Assembly: GCA_041741415.1 (NCBI GenBank)
Contig: JBGSKC010000030.1
Span: 1-64,000, forward strand
Direction: 5' to 3'
DNA: 64,000 nucleotides
Source of the DNA: JANQTF01 sp041741415
GTDB taxonomy: Bacteria; Bacteroidota; Bacteroidia; J057
Of this stretch, positions 16,588-24,793 are shown piece after piece. Within the stretch, counting starts at the first letter, position 1, and every line of letters starts with the position of its first letter. Below the pieces are notes generated by a model, which worked only from the letters and a program-made list of their open reading frames with translations, was not told the DNA's origin and did not search any database. The translations under genes were made by a program, and so were the position numbers.

Positions 16588-16908
16588 ATGGAAACATCGC
16601 TCGAATTGTGGCAAGAAGCAGACCGGTCCTTTATCCAGGCGTCGGAGATGGAGCTTGTTTTTTTGGAAAAAAGCTCGGAAAACGAGTATAAGCTGGCTTT
16701 GCTGGAGCGAATTGAAACTTCCCTCAGGGCCTTGTGGGCAGAAGACCCGGGCAGGGTGATGAGCTTGCTTTATCGGATTGATGTACTGGAGCCCAGGGTA
16801 AATGCCGCCTTTCGTTCGCCCGACCCCATGAAAGCACTCGCAGAAGAAGTGCTGGCCCGGCTTCGGCAAACTGCCGCGAGCCGCATTGCCTACCGGAACC
16901 GCCAATAG
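16588..16908 (+). CDS. Conserved hypothetical protein
   Basis: A 106-residue, mainly helical acidic protein 32 bp after pgl. Segments SEMELVFLEKSSENEYKLAL and VMSLLYRIDVLEPRVNAAF suggest two helical units ending in a basic tail (RIAYRNRQ). I recall Bacteroidota proteins with a similar 'LYRIDV.E..V' motif and no known function. No signal peptide or membrane segment. Its position suggests read-through from the pentose-phosphate cluster, but no functional link is evident. Confidence 0.68.
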   Translation: METSLELWQEADRSFIQASEMELVFLEKSSENEYKLALLERIETSLRALWAEDPGRVMSLLYRIDVLEPRVNAAFRSPDPMKALAEEVLARLRQTAASRIAYRNRQ

Positions 16909-16935
16909 TGACCTGAAGCAGGTTTGCCCGTGTAA

Positions 16936-17430
16936 ATGCAAAGCGATTTTGTCATGACATCCGTGATCCCTCCTGTACAATCAAAAGCTGCCCTCGATTC
17001 GCTGGACCAGTTGGAGCAATGGACTCACCTGTTGGACAGCCAGTTTCGCATTCCTGGTACAAACATCCGATTTGGCCTTGATCCGCTGATTGGCCTCATT
17101 CCCGGGGTGGGAGATCTCGCTTCCTTTCTTGTATCAGCCTGGATGGTGGCGGTTATGTCGAAACATGGCATCCGGGCGCAGGTGATTGTGATGATGATGG
17201 CCAACGTGGTGGTTGATTTGGTGATTGGAAGCGTGCCGGTGCTGGGCATTTTTGTGGATGTGAGCCTCAAAGCCAACAGGCGCAACCTGCGTTTGCTGAG
17301 AAAACACTACCAGGAGGGTAAATACCAGGCCCGGTTGGGCACAGTGCTGTTGGTTTTTGTCCTGACCATTGGAGCGGTGGTGGGATTGTTTATCTGGGGT
17401 TTGGTGGCACTGGTACAGGCGATTTTTTAG
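16936..17430 (+). CDS. DUF4112 domain membrane protein
   Basis: A 164-residue inner-membrane protein. The DUF4112 pattern is clear: WTHLLDSQFRIPGTNIRFGL, then DPLIGLIPGVGDLASFLVSA, a second hydrophobic stretch MMANVVVDLVIGSVPVLGIF and DVSLKANRRNLRLL, finishing with a C-terminal TM helix (TVLLVFVLTIGAVVGLFIWG). The start could be 16936 or the ATG six codons later at 16954. The family is widespread in bacteria and plants with no established function. It lies 27 bp after the preceding small gene, on the same strand. Confidence 0.87.
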   Translation: MQSDFVMTSVIPPVQSKAALDSLDQLEQWTHLLDSQFRIPGTNIRFGLDPLIGLIPGVGDLASFLVSAWMVAVMSKHGIRAQVIVMMMANVVVDLVIGSVPVLGIFVDVSLKANRRNLRLLRKHYQEGKYQARLGTVLLVFVLTIGAVVGLFIWGLVALVQAIF

Positions 17431-17513
17431 GCAAAACTCAATCATCCCGTGCTGTTTGGCAGGGTAGGGGAGGTGCAGGAAAGCGCTTTCCCGGCGAGTC
17501 ATTTTACACAAGA

Positions 17514-17545
17514 TTTGGCCGATTCGCAGAAACCACCTATCTTTC
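17514..17545 (+). promoter_or_regulatory. Bacteroidota-type promoter for the FtsB/DivIC-like gene
   Basis: TTTG at 17514-17517, a 20-bp spacer and TATCTTTC at 17538-17545 match the -33/-7 consensus with a single mismatch. The start codon of the downstream gene lies 47 bp further on. Confidence 0.5.
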
Positions 17546-17592
17546 AAGCGATTCTTTCAGTCATAGGTGCTATTGGCTTCATTTTCAGAGAT

Positions 17593-17928
17593 ATGAACAC
17601 GGAAAAACAGTTCTCACTCCCCCTTTTCCTGCGTGGTTTGTGGACCAAAATTTACCAGGCAACCGGTACAAAATACCTGATTGTGCTGGCATTTGCCTCC
17701 GGGTGGATGATGATTTTTGACAGATACAGTGTTCCGGCCCAGCTCAACATGGCCGATCAGATCGACCAGGCGCGCAAAGACGAGCAGTGGTATTTGCAGG
17801 CAAATGAAGACCTCGACGACCAGCGTCTTCGCCTCGAAACCAACGAGGAAGAACTCGAGCGCCTCGCCCGCGAAAAATACCTCATGTCCAAGCCCAATGA
17901 GGTGGTTTTTTTGATTGACGAAAACTGA
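17593..17928 (+). CDS. FtsB/DivIC-like septum formation initiator
   Basis: A 111-residue bitopic protein, started at the ATG at 17593 (MNTEKQFSLP); the frame upstream is the promoter region. One TM helix at about residues 29-46 (KYLIVLAFASGWMMIF) is followed by DRYSVPAQLNMADQI and a Glu-rich coiled coil (LDDQRLRLETNEEELERLAR) ending with EKYLMSKPNEVVFLI, the conserved C-terminal 'REKYxMKxPxExVFxI' of Bacteroidota DivIC/FtsB proteins. The family is part of the FtsQ-FtsL-FtsB divisome subcomplex. It has its own promoter candidate. A membrane protein gene starts 25 bp downstream. Confidence 0.88.
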   Translation: MNTEKQFSLPLFLRGLWTKIYQATGTKYLIVLAFASGWMMIFDRYSVPAQLNMADQIDQARKDEQWYLQANEDLDDQRLRLETNEEELERLAREKYLMSKPNEVVFLIDEN

Positions 17929-17953
17929 CCCTGGTTCTTCAACTCAACTACTC

Positions 17954-18460
17954 ATGGCTTCTTCCTCCGGCAAAAGATGGCCTCGGGTAGTAGCAAGTTT
18001 CTATTTGCTGAGTTTTCTGGGCTTTCAGATTGCCCGGCACCTTGGCGGGGTAGGGTTATTCCAGATAGGAAGCTGGATCTCGGTATTGCTGACTCTTCCC
18101 CTTGCACTCATGGCCATGGCTATGGCCTGGTTCACTTTTCAGGGCCGTCGCTGGGGGTGGTTGCTGCTCGTTTTTCTGCTTTCTATACGGGTGGTTACCC
18201 TTTTTCACTCCCTCTTCCAGGCCCTCACCACGGAGCCTTACCACCATCCCGACTCCTTCTTTCCCTCCGATCAGCGAATTGGAACCCTCATAATCGCCTT
18301 CATTCTGGTTGTGTTTGCGACACTTCTCCTGAGCTTGCAGGGTAAAGCTGTGCGACACTCGTATGGCATTGGCCCTCAGGACCAGCTTTTCGCCTTGGGA
18401 GCTGGACTTATCTTTTATGTGCTCTCCAGCGCCTTCCTTCCCATCTTTTTTGGCGGCTAA
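17954..18460 (+). CDS. Multi-pass membrane protein of unknown function
   Basis: A 168-residue integral membrane protein from the ATG at 17954. Four hydrophobic helices are visible at about 13-33, 37-58, 65-85, 110-130, with a final one near 145-163. A loop of about 25 residues (TTEPYHHPDSFFPSDQR) joins helices 3 and 4. I do not recognise a family. Its TAA stop at 18458-18460 is directly followed, in the same reading frame, by the open frame of the GH3 enzyme, which is unusual. Confidence 0.65.
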   Translation: MASSSGKRWPRVVASFYLLSFLGFQIARHLGGVGLFQIGSWISVLLTLPLALMAMAMAWFTFQGRRWGWLLLVFLLSIRVVTLFHSLFQALTTEPYHHPDSFFPSDQRIGTLIIAFILVVFATLLLSLQGKAVRHSYGIGPQDQLFALGAGLIFYVLSSAFLPIFFGG

Positions 18461-20170
18461 TTGCTTTTGGTAATTCCTGGTCAGCAGGATGGCCTGCCCA
18501 AATTTTTCTCCCAATTTAGGCAAGCTTTCACCCTCAGCCCCCCGCCTGTGCGCCCTGTTTTTGCCGATTTTCTCTTCGATCCCTGGGTCGAATCCACCCT
18601 TGCTCAGCTCAGCCCCCGCCAGCAAATGGCGCAGTTGCTCCACCTCGCAGGCTGGTCCAACAGGGGCCCCGAACACGAAAATGAGCTCCTCCAGCTCATT
18701 GAGGCACACGGCATTGGCGGCATCATTTTTTTTCAGGGAACACCGGAGCGCCAGCTCGACCTCACCCGCCGCTACCAGGCTGCCAGCCAGGTTCCCCTGC
18801 TCATCTCCATTGATGCCGAATGGGGCCTTGGCATGCGGCTCGACAACAGCCTGTCCTTTCCCCATCAGATTGCCCTGGGAGCGGTGAAAAATGACCAGCT
18901 CCTCTATGACATGGGCCGCGACCTCGGCCAGCAGTGCCGCCGCATGGGGATTCACATGAATTTTGCCCCCTGCGTGGACGTGAATGTGGAACCGGCCAAT
19001 CCTGTGATCGGCTTTCGATCCTTCGGCCAGGATCCTGCCCTGGTCATCAGAAAAGCCCGGGCCTACATGGAAGGTTTGCAGGATGCCGGGGTGCTGGCAG
19101 TGGCCAAGCATTTTCCCGGACATGGCGACACAGCCGTGGATTCCCATTTCGATTTGCCCACCCTTTCCCAAAGTGTGGAGCGGATGGCGAATGTGGAATG
19201 GCCCCCTTTCGAAGCGCTGATCAAAGCTGGCGTGGCCGCCGTGATGCCGGGCCACCTTCGGGTGCCCGCACTCGATGACCGCCCGAACATCGGTGCCACC
19301 CTCTCTGAGCCCGTTGTGACCCAACTGCTGCGGGGTCGCTTCGATTTTGAAGGGTTGGTCGTGACCGATGCCCTCGACATGAAGGGCGTGACCAAACATC
19401 ACCCGCCCGGCGAAATCGAGTTGATGGCCTTTCAGGCTGGCAGCGATATCCTGCTTTTTCCCAGCGATGTGCGGATTGCGCTGCTGAGACTGGAGCGTGC
19501 CCTGGAGCGGGGAGAAATTGACCTTGGCCAGCTTCGTGCCCGCTGCCGCCGCGTGCTGGCGGCCAAGCGCTGGGCCGATGCCCACACCGACCCGGTGCCG
19601 ACCTCTGTGCGGCTGCACGAAGACCTGCACCGCCCCGAGTCTGTGGCACTCATTCAGGATTTGCACGCCGCCAGTTTGGCCTGGGGTGAGCGCAGCACCA
19701 TTTTTCCGGAGAGGGGAAAACTCCTGGCCTGCCAGCTTCCGCTGGGGGGAGCCGACGAACTGAAGCATCACCAACTGAGCAAAGGGTTGGGCTCAGGCCT
19801 TCCACTAGCCGAAAGCCTGGCCGCAAGGGGTTGGGAAGTAGAAGTGTTTCGGGTGGGAGCGGAGGAAAAAAGCCTGCCACCTGTGCCGGAGGGTCCGTGG
19901 GTACTAAGCCTCCATGGCTTTCAGGTGAAGGCGCGCGACAAATTTGGGATGGGTGAGGAAGCCATTGAGCAAATAAACCGCTTGCTGGCATCCGGGCCTT
20001 CGGCCGTGTTGCTATTTGGCAGTCCGTTCATTCTCCGGCATTTGACTGGCTGGGAGGACTTGCCGCTGATCCATGCTTTCCAGGGAGCAGCCTCGGCGCA
20101 GCATGCTGTGGCAGCGGTAGTGCTGGGGCTGGCGGAGGTGCGGGGAACTTTGTCGGTGAGCTGGGACTAA
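18461..20170 (+). CDS. Glycoside hydrolase family 3 (beta-N-acetylhexosaminidase-like)
   Basis: A GH3 enzyme of up to 569 residues. The catalytic barrel spans about 40-375: LHLAGWSNRG, GIGGIIFFQGTP, SIDAEWGLGMRLD, NFAPCVDVN, the NagZ-type KHFPGHGDTAVDSHFDLP loop, and VTDALDM holding the nucleophile Asp. The remainder (about 400-569) is a GH3_C-like domain. Related Bacteroidota proteins release N-acetylglucosamine from peptidoglycan or glycans. There is no ATG near the 5' end: the frame opens with TTG immediately after the TAA of the membrane protein, other possibilities being TTG at 18467 or GTG at 18548. No signal peptide is visible from any of these, so location is uncertain. Confidence 0.87.
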   Translation: MLLVIPGQQDGLPKFFSQFRQAFTLSPPPVRPVFADFLFDPWVESTLAQLSPRQQMAQLLHLAGWSNRGPEHENELLQLIEAHGIGGIIFFQGTPERQLDLTRRYQAASQVPLLISIDAEWGLGMRLDNSLSFPHQIALGAVKNDQLLYDMGRDLGQQCRRMGIHMNFAPCVDVNVEPANPVIGFRSFGQDPALVIRKARAYMEGLQDAGVLAVAKHFPGHGDTAVDSHFDLPTLSQSVERMANVEWPPFEALIKAGVAAVMPGHLRVPALDDRPNIGATLSEPVVTQLLRGRFDFEGLVVTDALDMKGVTKHHPPGEIELMAFQAGSDILLFPSDVRIALLRLERALERGEIDLGQLRARCRRVLAAKRWADAHTDPVPTSVRLHEDLHRPESVALIQDLHAASLAWGERSTIFPERGKLLACQLPLGGADELKHHQLSKGLGSGLPLAESLAARGWEVEVFRVGAEEKSLPPVPEGPWVLSLHGFQVKARDKFGMGEEAIEQINRLLASGPSAVLLFGSPFILRHLTGWEDLPLIHAFQGAASAQHAVAAVVLGLAEVRGTLSVSWD

Positions 20171-20176
20171 TGGCGA

Positions 20177-21025
20177 TCAACTGTCCAGCTTCCGCTCCAG
20201 GCGCTCACGCTTGCGGTCCAGGCGATTGGCTTTTCGGCGTTTTTTAGACTGCCTGTCGCCTTCGTCAAGCCCGGGGTCTTCTTCAATCGACAAATGCCAC
20301 ACCAGCCCAACCCCTGCGCTGACGAGGCTCCAGTCTGTAGCTACGCTGCGCTGTCGCTCCGGAAACACAAGGCTTTGCTCCACCGAACGGTAGGTCATGT
20401 GCTGGTAATTTCCCCAAACCCGTATCTCGTGGCCTTTTCGTTGATTAACCTGATACGCCAGGGCCAGGCGCCCCTCAAACGACAACTCCTGGCCTATGCC
20501 CTCAAAGGTTCGTTCCGATTGATAGGTGCCTGCAGACAAAGTTGGCTGAAGGCTGATCCGTTGCTGCAAAAATGGGAAGGCGTAATTGTATTGCACACTG
20601 CCCGAAAGCGAGTAAAATGGCCAGTACACATAATTGTAGCCACTGGTCTGGGAAGGATTAAACCCCTGGATCAGGTAACCACAGTAGTTGACCCCGATGT
20701 ACCATTGGTCCACCAGATTTACCAACACTCCCAGCCGTAGCGTTCCGACTTTGTAAAAGTCCAGCACCCGCTTGTTGGTGGTGTCCCAGTTGGCCCAGGT
20801 CCAGCGGGAAAAGGTGCTGTCGGTAGCCGGCAAAAAGCGCTCGCCCTGGTAGGAATCCCGGTAATTGGCCCATGCAGTGGTGAGCCCTGGGTCGATTACG
20901 AAATGAATGTTCCAAACTTTCCCCTTGCCCTCGGGCACCGATCCGAGAATTTGAGCTTGAAGCGAAACATGGCCTAGCACAGGAACCAGAAACAGGAGCA
21001 GGTACTTTCTCACAGGGTCAGACAT
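20177..21025 (-). CDS. Probable outer-membrane beta-barrel protein with basic C-terminal tail
   Basis: A 282-residue exported protein: signal peptide at 1-25 (LLLFLVPVLGHVSLQAQ), then about 225 residues of alternating aromatic/polar strands (WNIHFVIDPG, WYIGVNYCGYL, YVYWPFYSLSGSVQYNYAF, VWGNYQHMTYRS, VSAGVGLVWHLS) typical of small outer-membrane barrels. The last 30 residues are highly charged and basic (KKRRKANRLDRKRERLERKL). I do not recognise the family. It is convergent with the GH3 gene (7-bp gap) and divergent from the TonB receptor gene. Confidence 0.7.
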   Translation of the reverse strand: MSDPVRKYLLLFLVPVLGHVSLQAQILGSVPEGKGKVWNIHFVIDPGLTTAWANYRDSYQGERFLPATDSTFSRWTWANWDTTNKRVLDFYKVGTLRLGVLVNLVDQWYIGVNYCGYLIQGFNPSQTSGYNYVYWPFYSLSGSVQYNYAFPFLQQRISLQPTLSAGTYQSERTFEGIGQELSFEGRLALAYQVNQRKGHEIRVWGNYQHMTYRSVEQSLVFPERQRSVATDWSLVSAGVGLVWHLSIEEDPGLDEGDRQSKKRRKANRLDRKRERLERKLDS

Positions 21026-21103
21026 TTACCGGGCAAGGTACAGGGGGCTGAGATTCGGGCAAAGGTATTTTTTTAGGGATACAACTATCAAGGTTTACCG
21101 GGC

Positions 21104-21111
21104 TAAGTTTG
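21104..21111 (+). promoter_or_regulatory. Candidate -7 promoter element for the TonB receptor gene
   Basis: A perfect TAnnTTTG match (TAAGTTTG) 59 bp upstream of the ATG at 21171. No TTG is found at the expected -33 distance, so it is only a half-site. Confidence 0.35.
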
Positions 21112-21170
21112 CCCTTGCACCTGGGCTGCTTTGTGGCCTGATGGTACTGAACCTTGATTATCGAGCCCAC

Positions 21171-23468
21171 ATGAACCGAATTTTTCTGGCCGCCCTGCAG
21201 TTCCTTCTGTGCACGCTCCCACTCATGGGCCAGCAGGTGCTTAGTGGGTTTGTGTATGACAACAGCAGCGGCGAGGCCGTGATCGGTGCCGTGGTGGCAG
21301 CGCCTGCAAAAGGCCTTGGTGCGATTTCAAACACATACGGGTTTTATTCGCTCACCCTTCCTTCCAGCGATAGTGTTCTCATTCGTGCCGACTATCCCGG
21401 ATTTCAGCGGCTGGAAATCAAGGTGTTGCCAAAGGCTGGTAAGCGGCAGGATTTTTTCCTGGAGCCCAAAGAGCTGGAGCTCGAAGAGGTACTCATCACC
21501 GACCAGAAGGCCCGCGAAAATGTGGAGCGCCCCACCATGGGCGTGCTCGACCTCAACATTGATGAAGTGGAACTGCTGCCGGCCATTGGGGGGGAGGTGG
21601 ATATCCTCAAAGTGTTGCAGCTGCTGCCCGGCGTTCAGTCGGGCACAGAGGCTTCGGCGGGTTTTTATGTGAGAGGCGGTGCGGCGGATCAAAACCTCAT
21701 TCTCCTCGATGAGGCACAGCTCTACAACCCTTTTCACCTGGCGGGCTTCCTGAGTGTGTTTAATTCCTCGGCCATTAAAAACGTTACTCTCTACAAAGGC
21801 AGTTTTCCCGCTCAATACGGCGGCCGCTTGTCTTCCATCCTCGACATTGCGACCAAGGAAGGAAACATGCAGTCCTACCACATGGAGGGAGGCATCGGCT
21901 TGATTGCTTCCCGGCTGATGGTGGAAGGCCCGATTCTCAAAAACCGCGCTTCCTTCATGTTGTCGGCCCGGCGCTCCTACCTCGATTTGCTCATCCGGCC
22001 TTTTCTGCCATTTGGCCGCACCCAAGCCTATTTTTTGCAAGACCTCAACGCCAAGGTGAATGTGCGCCTCAGCGACCGTGACCGGATTTACCTCAGCACA
22101 TATGCTGGCCAGGATCGCTTTATCGACGAAACCCTGGTACCCGACCAGGACACGAGCCGCTTCGACCTGGGCTGGGGAAACCGGACGGTGAGTTTTCGCT
22201 GGAATCACCTGTTCAGCAGCCGGTTATTTGCAAATACCAGCCTGATTTACAACCGATACGCCAACGGCCAAACACAGCAGTATTTCGGAAATTTTTTCTC
22301 CCAGCAGAGAAGTGAGGTGCGCGACTGGAGCGCGAAGGTCGATTTCGACTACTATCCCGGGCCGAGGCATCAAATTAAATTCGGGGCTTTTTATGTGTAC
22401 CACGATTTAACTCCCAACCGCAGCGAAGCGCGATTTCCTGTAGCCGAAAACCGGGACACCACCATTCGCAGTTTGTCGCGGGCTTTCACACACGAGGCAG
22501 CGTTGTATGTGCAGGATGAGATTATTTTGAGCGACCGGCTGAGTGTGCAGGCAGGGCTGAGGGCGCCTGCCTTTGTTGGCGACGACACCAGTTACATTGC
22601 CCTGGAGCCACGGCTCACTGCCAGGCTGGGACTTGGCCCAAATGCTTCCATCAAAGGGGGCTATACCGTGATGAACCAGTATCTCAACCAGGTGGCGAGT
22701 TCGGCCATCAACAATCCGTTCGACTTTTGGCTGCCCAGCAGCAGAACCGTACTTCCGCAGCGGGCTGCCCAGTTTGCAGTGGGCTATTTTCAAAATTTCA
22801 GTGAGGACCGCTTCGAGGCCAGCGTGGAATTGTACTATAAAACGATGACCAACCAGATCGACTTTGCAGAAGGCGTGAGCGGCCTGACAGACGACTATGA
22901 GTCTTTGCTGGTTTTTGGGAAGGGCTGGGCCTATGGGGCCGAATGGTACATTAAAAAGCGAAGCGGCAGGCTCACAGGCTGGCTGAGCTACACCCTGTCG
23001 TGGAACTGGCGGCAATTTGACGACCTAAACCGAGGGGATAAATTTTTCTTCCGCTACGACCGCCGCCACGATATTTCCCTCGTGACCGTCTATCGCTTCA
23101 ACGAGCGCTGGTCCTTTTCCTCGGTGGTGGTGTATGGAACGGGCAATGCCGTTACCCTTCCTTCGGGATTCTTCAACGTGCCTGTAGGCCCAGGCAGCCA
23201 AACGACCTATGTGGATTACGACCGGAAAAACTCTTTCAGGATGCCTGCCTACCAGCGGCTCGACCTCGGCCTGCGCTACACCAAGCCCGGCCCGAAAGTG
23301 AACCAGGGCTTTCACATTGACATCTATAACGCCCTCAATCGCCGGAACCCGTTTTTCCTTTACCTCGGCACCGAAAGGGATCCTCGCGCGAATGCTTCCC
23401 GCATCGTGGGCCGGCAGGTTTCGCTGCTGCCCATGATTCCCACCTTCACCTACGTGTTCGATTTCTGA
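21171..23468 (+). CDS. TonB-dependent receptor with N-terminal carboxypeptidase-regulatory-like domain
   Basis: A 765-residue outer-membrane receptor. From the ATG at 21171 it has a signal peptide (MNRIFLAALQFLLCTLPLMG), a CarboxypepD_reg-like beta-sandwich at about 22-105 (VLSGFVYDNSSGEAVIGAVV, GFYSLTLPSSDS), a plug domain from about 115 (ILKVLQLLPGVQSG, GFYVRGGAADQNLILLDEA, YNPFHLAGFLSVFN) and a barrel to the C-terminus ending in an aromatic strand (FTYVFDF). The DUF4249 lipoprotein gene starts 37 bp downstream; this receptor/DUF4249 pairing is standard in Bacteroidota and suggests import of an unidentified ligand with the lipoprotein as surface partner. No sigma/anti-sigma pair is adjacent. 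Confidence 0.92.
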   Translation: MNRIFLAALQFLLCTLPLMGQQVLSGFVYDNSSGEAVIGAVVAAPAKGLGAISNTYGFYSLTLPSSDSVLIRADYPGFQRLEIKVLPKAGKRQDFFLEPKELELEEVLITDQKARENVERPTMGVLDLNIDEVELLPAIGGEVDILKVLQLLPGVQSGTEASAGFYVRGGAADQNLILLDEAQLYNPFHLAGFLSVFNSSAIKNVTLYKGSFPAQYGGRLSSILDIATKEGNMQSYHMEGGIGLIASRLMVEGPILKNRASFMLSARRSYLDLLIRPFLPFGRTQAYFLQDLNAKVNVRLSDRDRIYLSTYAGQDRFIDETLVPDQDTSRFDLGWGNRTVSFRWNHLFSSRLFANTSLIYNRYANGQTQQYFGNFFSQQRSEVRDWSAKVDFDYYPGPRHQIKFGAFYVYHDLTPNRSEARFPVAENRDTTIRSLSRAFTHEAALYVQDEIILSDRLSVQAGLRAPAFVGDDTSYIALEPRLTARLGLGPNASIKGGYTVMNQYLNQVASSAINNPFDFWLPSSRTVLPQRAAQFAVGYFQNFSEDRFEASVELYYKTMTNQIDFAEGVSGLTDDYESLLVFGKGWAYGAEWYIKKRSGRLTGWLSYTLSWNWRQFDDLNRGDKFFFRYDRRHDISLVTVYRFNERWSFSSVVVYGTGNAVTLPSGFFNVPVGPGSQTTYVDYDRKNSFRMPAYQRLDLGLRYTKPGPKVNQGFHIDIYNALNRRNPFFLYLGTERDPRANASRIVGRQVSLLPMIPTFTYVFDF

Positions 23469-23505
23469 CCACTGAACCGGGCTCAGCCCGCAACTTTCCG
23501 AGAAC

Positions 23506-24681
23506 ATGACAACTCCAAACGGACATATCTCACAGGCAATTGGTCAGGTTTCCGCGAAGCCTGGCAAAGGTCGGGCAGGCATCATTATCCTGGGCCTTCT
23601 GTCGATGATGCTGAGCAGTGCCTGCGAAAAAATCGTCGATTTTCAGGCCTCTGCCTACCAGCCGAAACTCACATTGTATGGAGCGCTGTTTGCCGATTCC
23701 CTCCCCCAAATCATGGTGGGCAGAACGCAAACCTACTACGGCTGGGTGGAAGGCAACGCAGAACCGCCTTTTCTCGAAGGGGCTGATGTGCGGCTTTCGG
23801 GCACCGCTGGCAGTGAATCGCTCGTGCTGGGGGCCTATCGGCCAGTACCGTTTGACATCTGGGAGGGTCTGTTTCCGGGCTTAGGGCGCAACCCTAATTT
23901 CCACATGGTAGAGGCTCCCGATGCGCGGTTTCGCTATTACGAAGGAGCTACCCGATTGAAAGCGGGAACCTGGTATGATTTTTCTGTCGAAGCAGGCGAG
24001 GACAATGCCCTTCGCGAGTGCTACATTCCCTTTCCTCCCACCGATGTTTCCGCCGAAGTGTTGGTGAAAGACACTGCCTATCGCCAGGAGGCCAGGAGCC
24101 AGTACGATAGGCCAGTAAACATCGTGTCCCGGCAGTTTTACCTTCTGGTGCGCTACCAGGTCCGGGATTCTGTGGCCGAAATCATGCACAGGCCTTTTGT
24201 CAAGTACCGGCAAGTGATCGAAGAGTACCTGATTCGTCGGGATGAAAATGTTTACGAACGGATTGAGGACACGCTTTCGGTAGATTTTGCCCGCTATTCG
24301 TGGTTTTTGCCCGTAAGCGAGCCCGGTGTGCAGGAGGCCATAGTAGGGTTGGGAAGCTACGAAATCCGAAGTTATGACCAGCTGAATGGTGGCATTGACC
24401 TGGATTCGGTGCCCAATCTGCCGATGTCTCGCGGGGATGGGCTGGAGGTGATGCGGGGCGGTTCAAAAACCATTCAGTTTCAGGTCCAGGGCATGCTGAG
24501 CCATAACCGCGCTGAAGCTGAAGAACTGAGAAGCTCGCTATTTCGGCAAAACTATGTTTCCACCGATCCCCTGAGCTTCACCGAGCCAACCATCCTGGCA
24601 GCAGATGGCGCGAACGGACTCGGTTTTGTAGGCGGTTTTTCGGTTTCGACGCCGATTGTGGTAGAGGTGACTTTTGAGTAA
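23506..24681 (+). CDS. DUF4249 lipoprotein, partner of the TonB receptor
   Basis: A 391-residue lipoprotein. The signal peptide is preceded by a longish polar N-terminus; the lipobox is LSSAC at about residues 36-40, followed by EKIVDF. The DUF4249 features are present: PKLTLYGALFADSLPQIMVG, GADVRLSG, LKAGTWYDFSVEA, and a late beta-rich region. The domain is found in many Bacteroidota, nearly always beside a carboxypeptidase-regulatory/TonB receptor, and its role is not established. The 37-bp spacing to the receptor implies co-transcription. Confidence 0.9.
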   Translation: MTTPNGHISQAIGQVSAKPGKGRAGIIILGLLSMMLSSACEKIVDFQASAYQPKLTLYGALFADSLPQIMVGRTQTYYGWVEGNAEPPFLEGADVRLSGTAGSESLVLGAYRPVPFDIWEGLFPGLGRNPNFHMVEAPDARFRYYEGATRLKAGTWYDFSVEAGEDNALRECYIPFPPTDVSAEVLVKDTAYRQEARSQYDRPVNIVSRQFYLLVRYQVRDSVAEIMHRPFVKYRQVIEEYLIRRDENVYERIEDTLSVDFARYSWFLPVSEPGVQEAIVGLGSYEIRSYDQLNGGIDLDSVPNLPMSRGDGLEVMRGGSKTIQFQVQGMLSHNRAEAEELRSSLFRQNYVSTDPLSFTEPTILAADGANGLGFVGGFSVSTPIVVEVTFE

Positions 24682-24793
24682 AAGGCCGGGTTGGGTAGTA
24701 TGGAACCAGCCATCAAGACAGGCGGGTGGCGAAAAATTTTGATTCTCAGGCAAAAAGGGTAATTTCAAACTCAGGAATTATCCACCCCTGCAC

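Noticed and set aside
18056..19774. Minus-strand open frame of 572 codons opposite the GH3 gene
   Set aside because: Antisense shadow of the membrane protein and GH3 genes; no signal, motif or plausible start.
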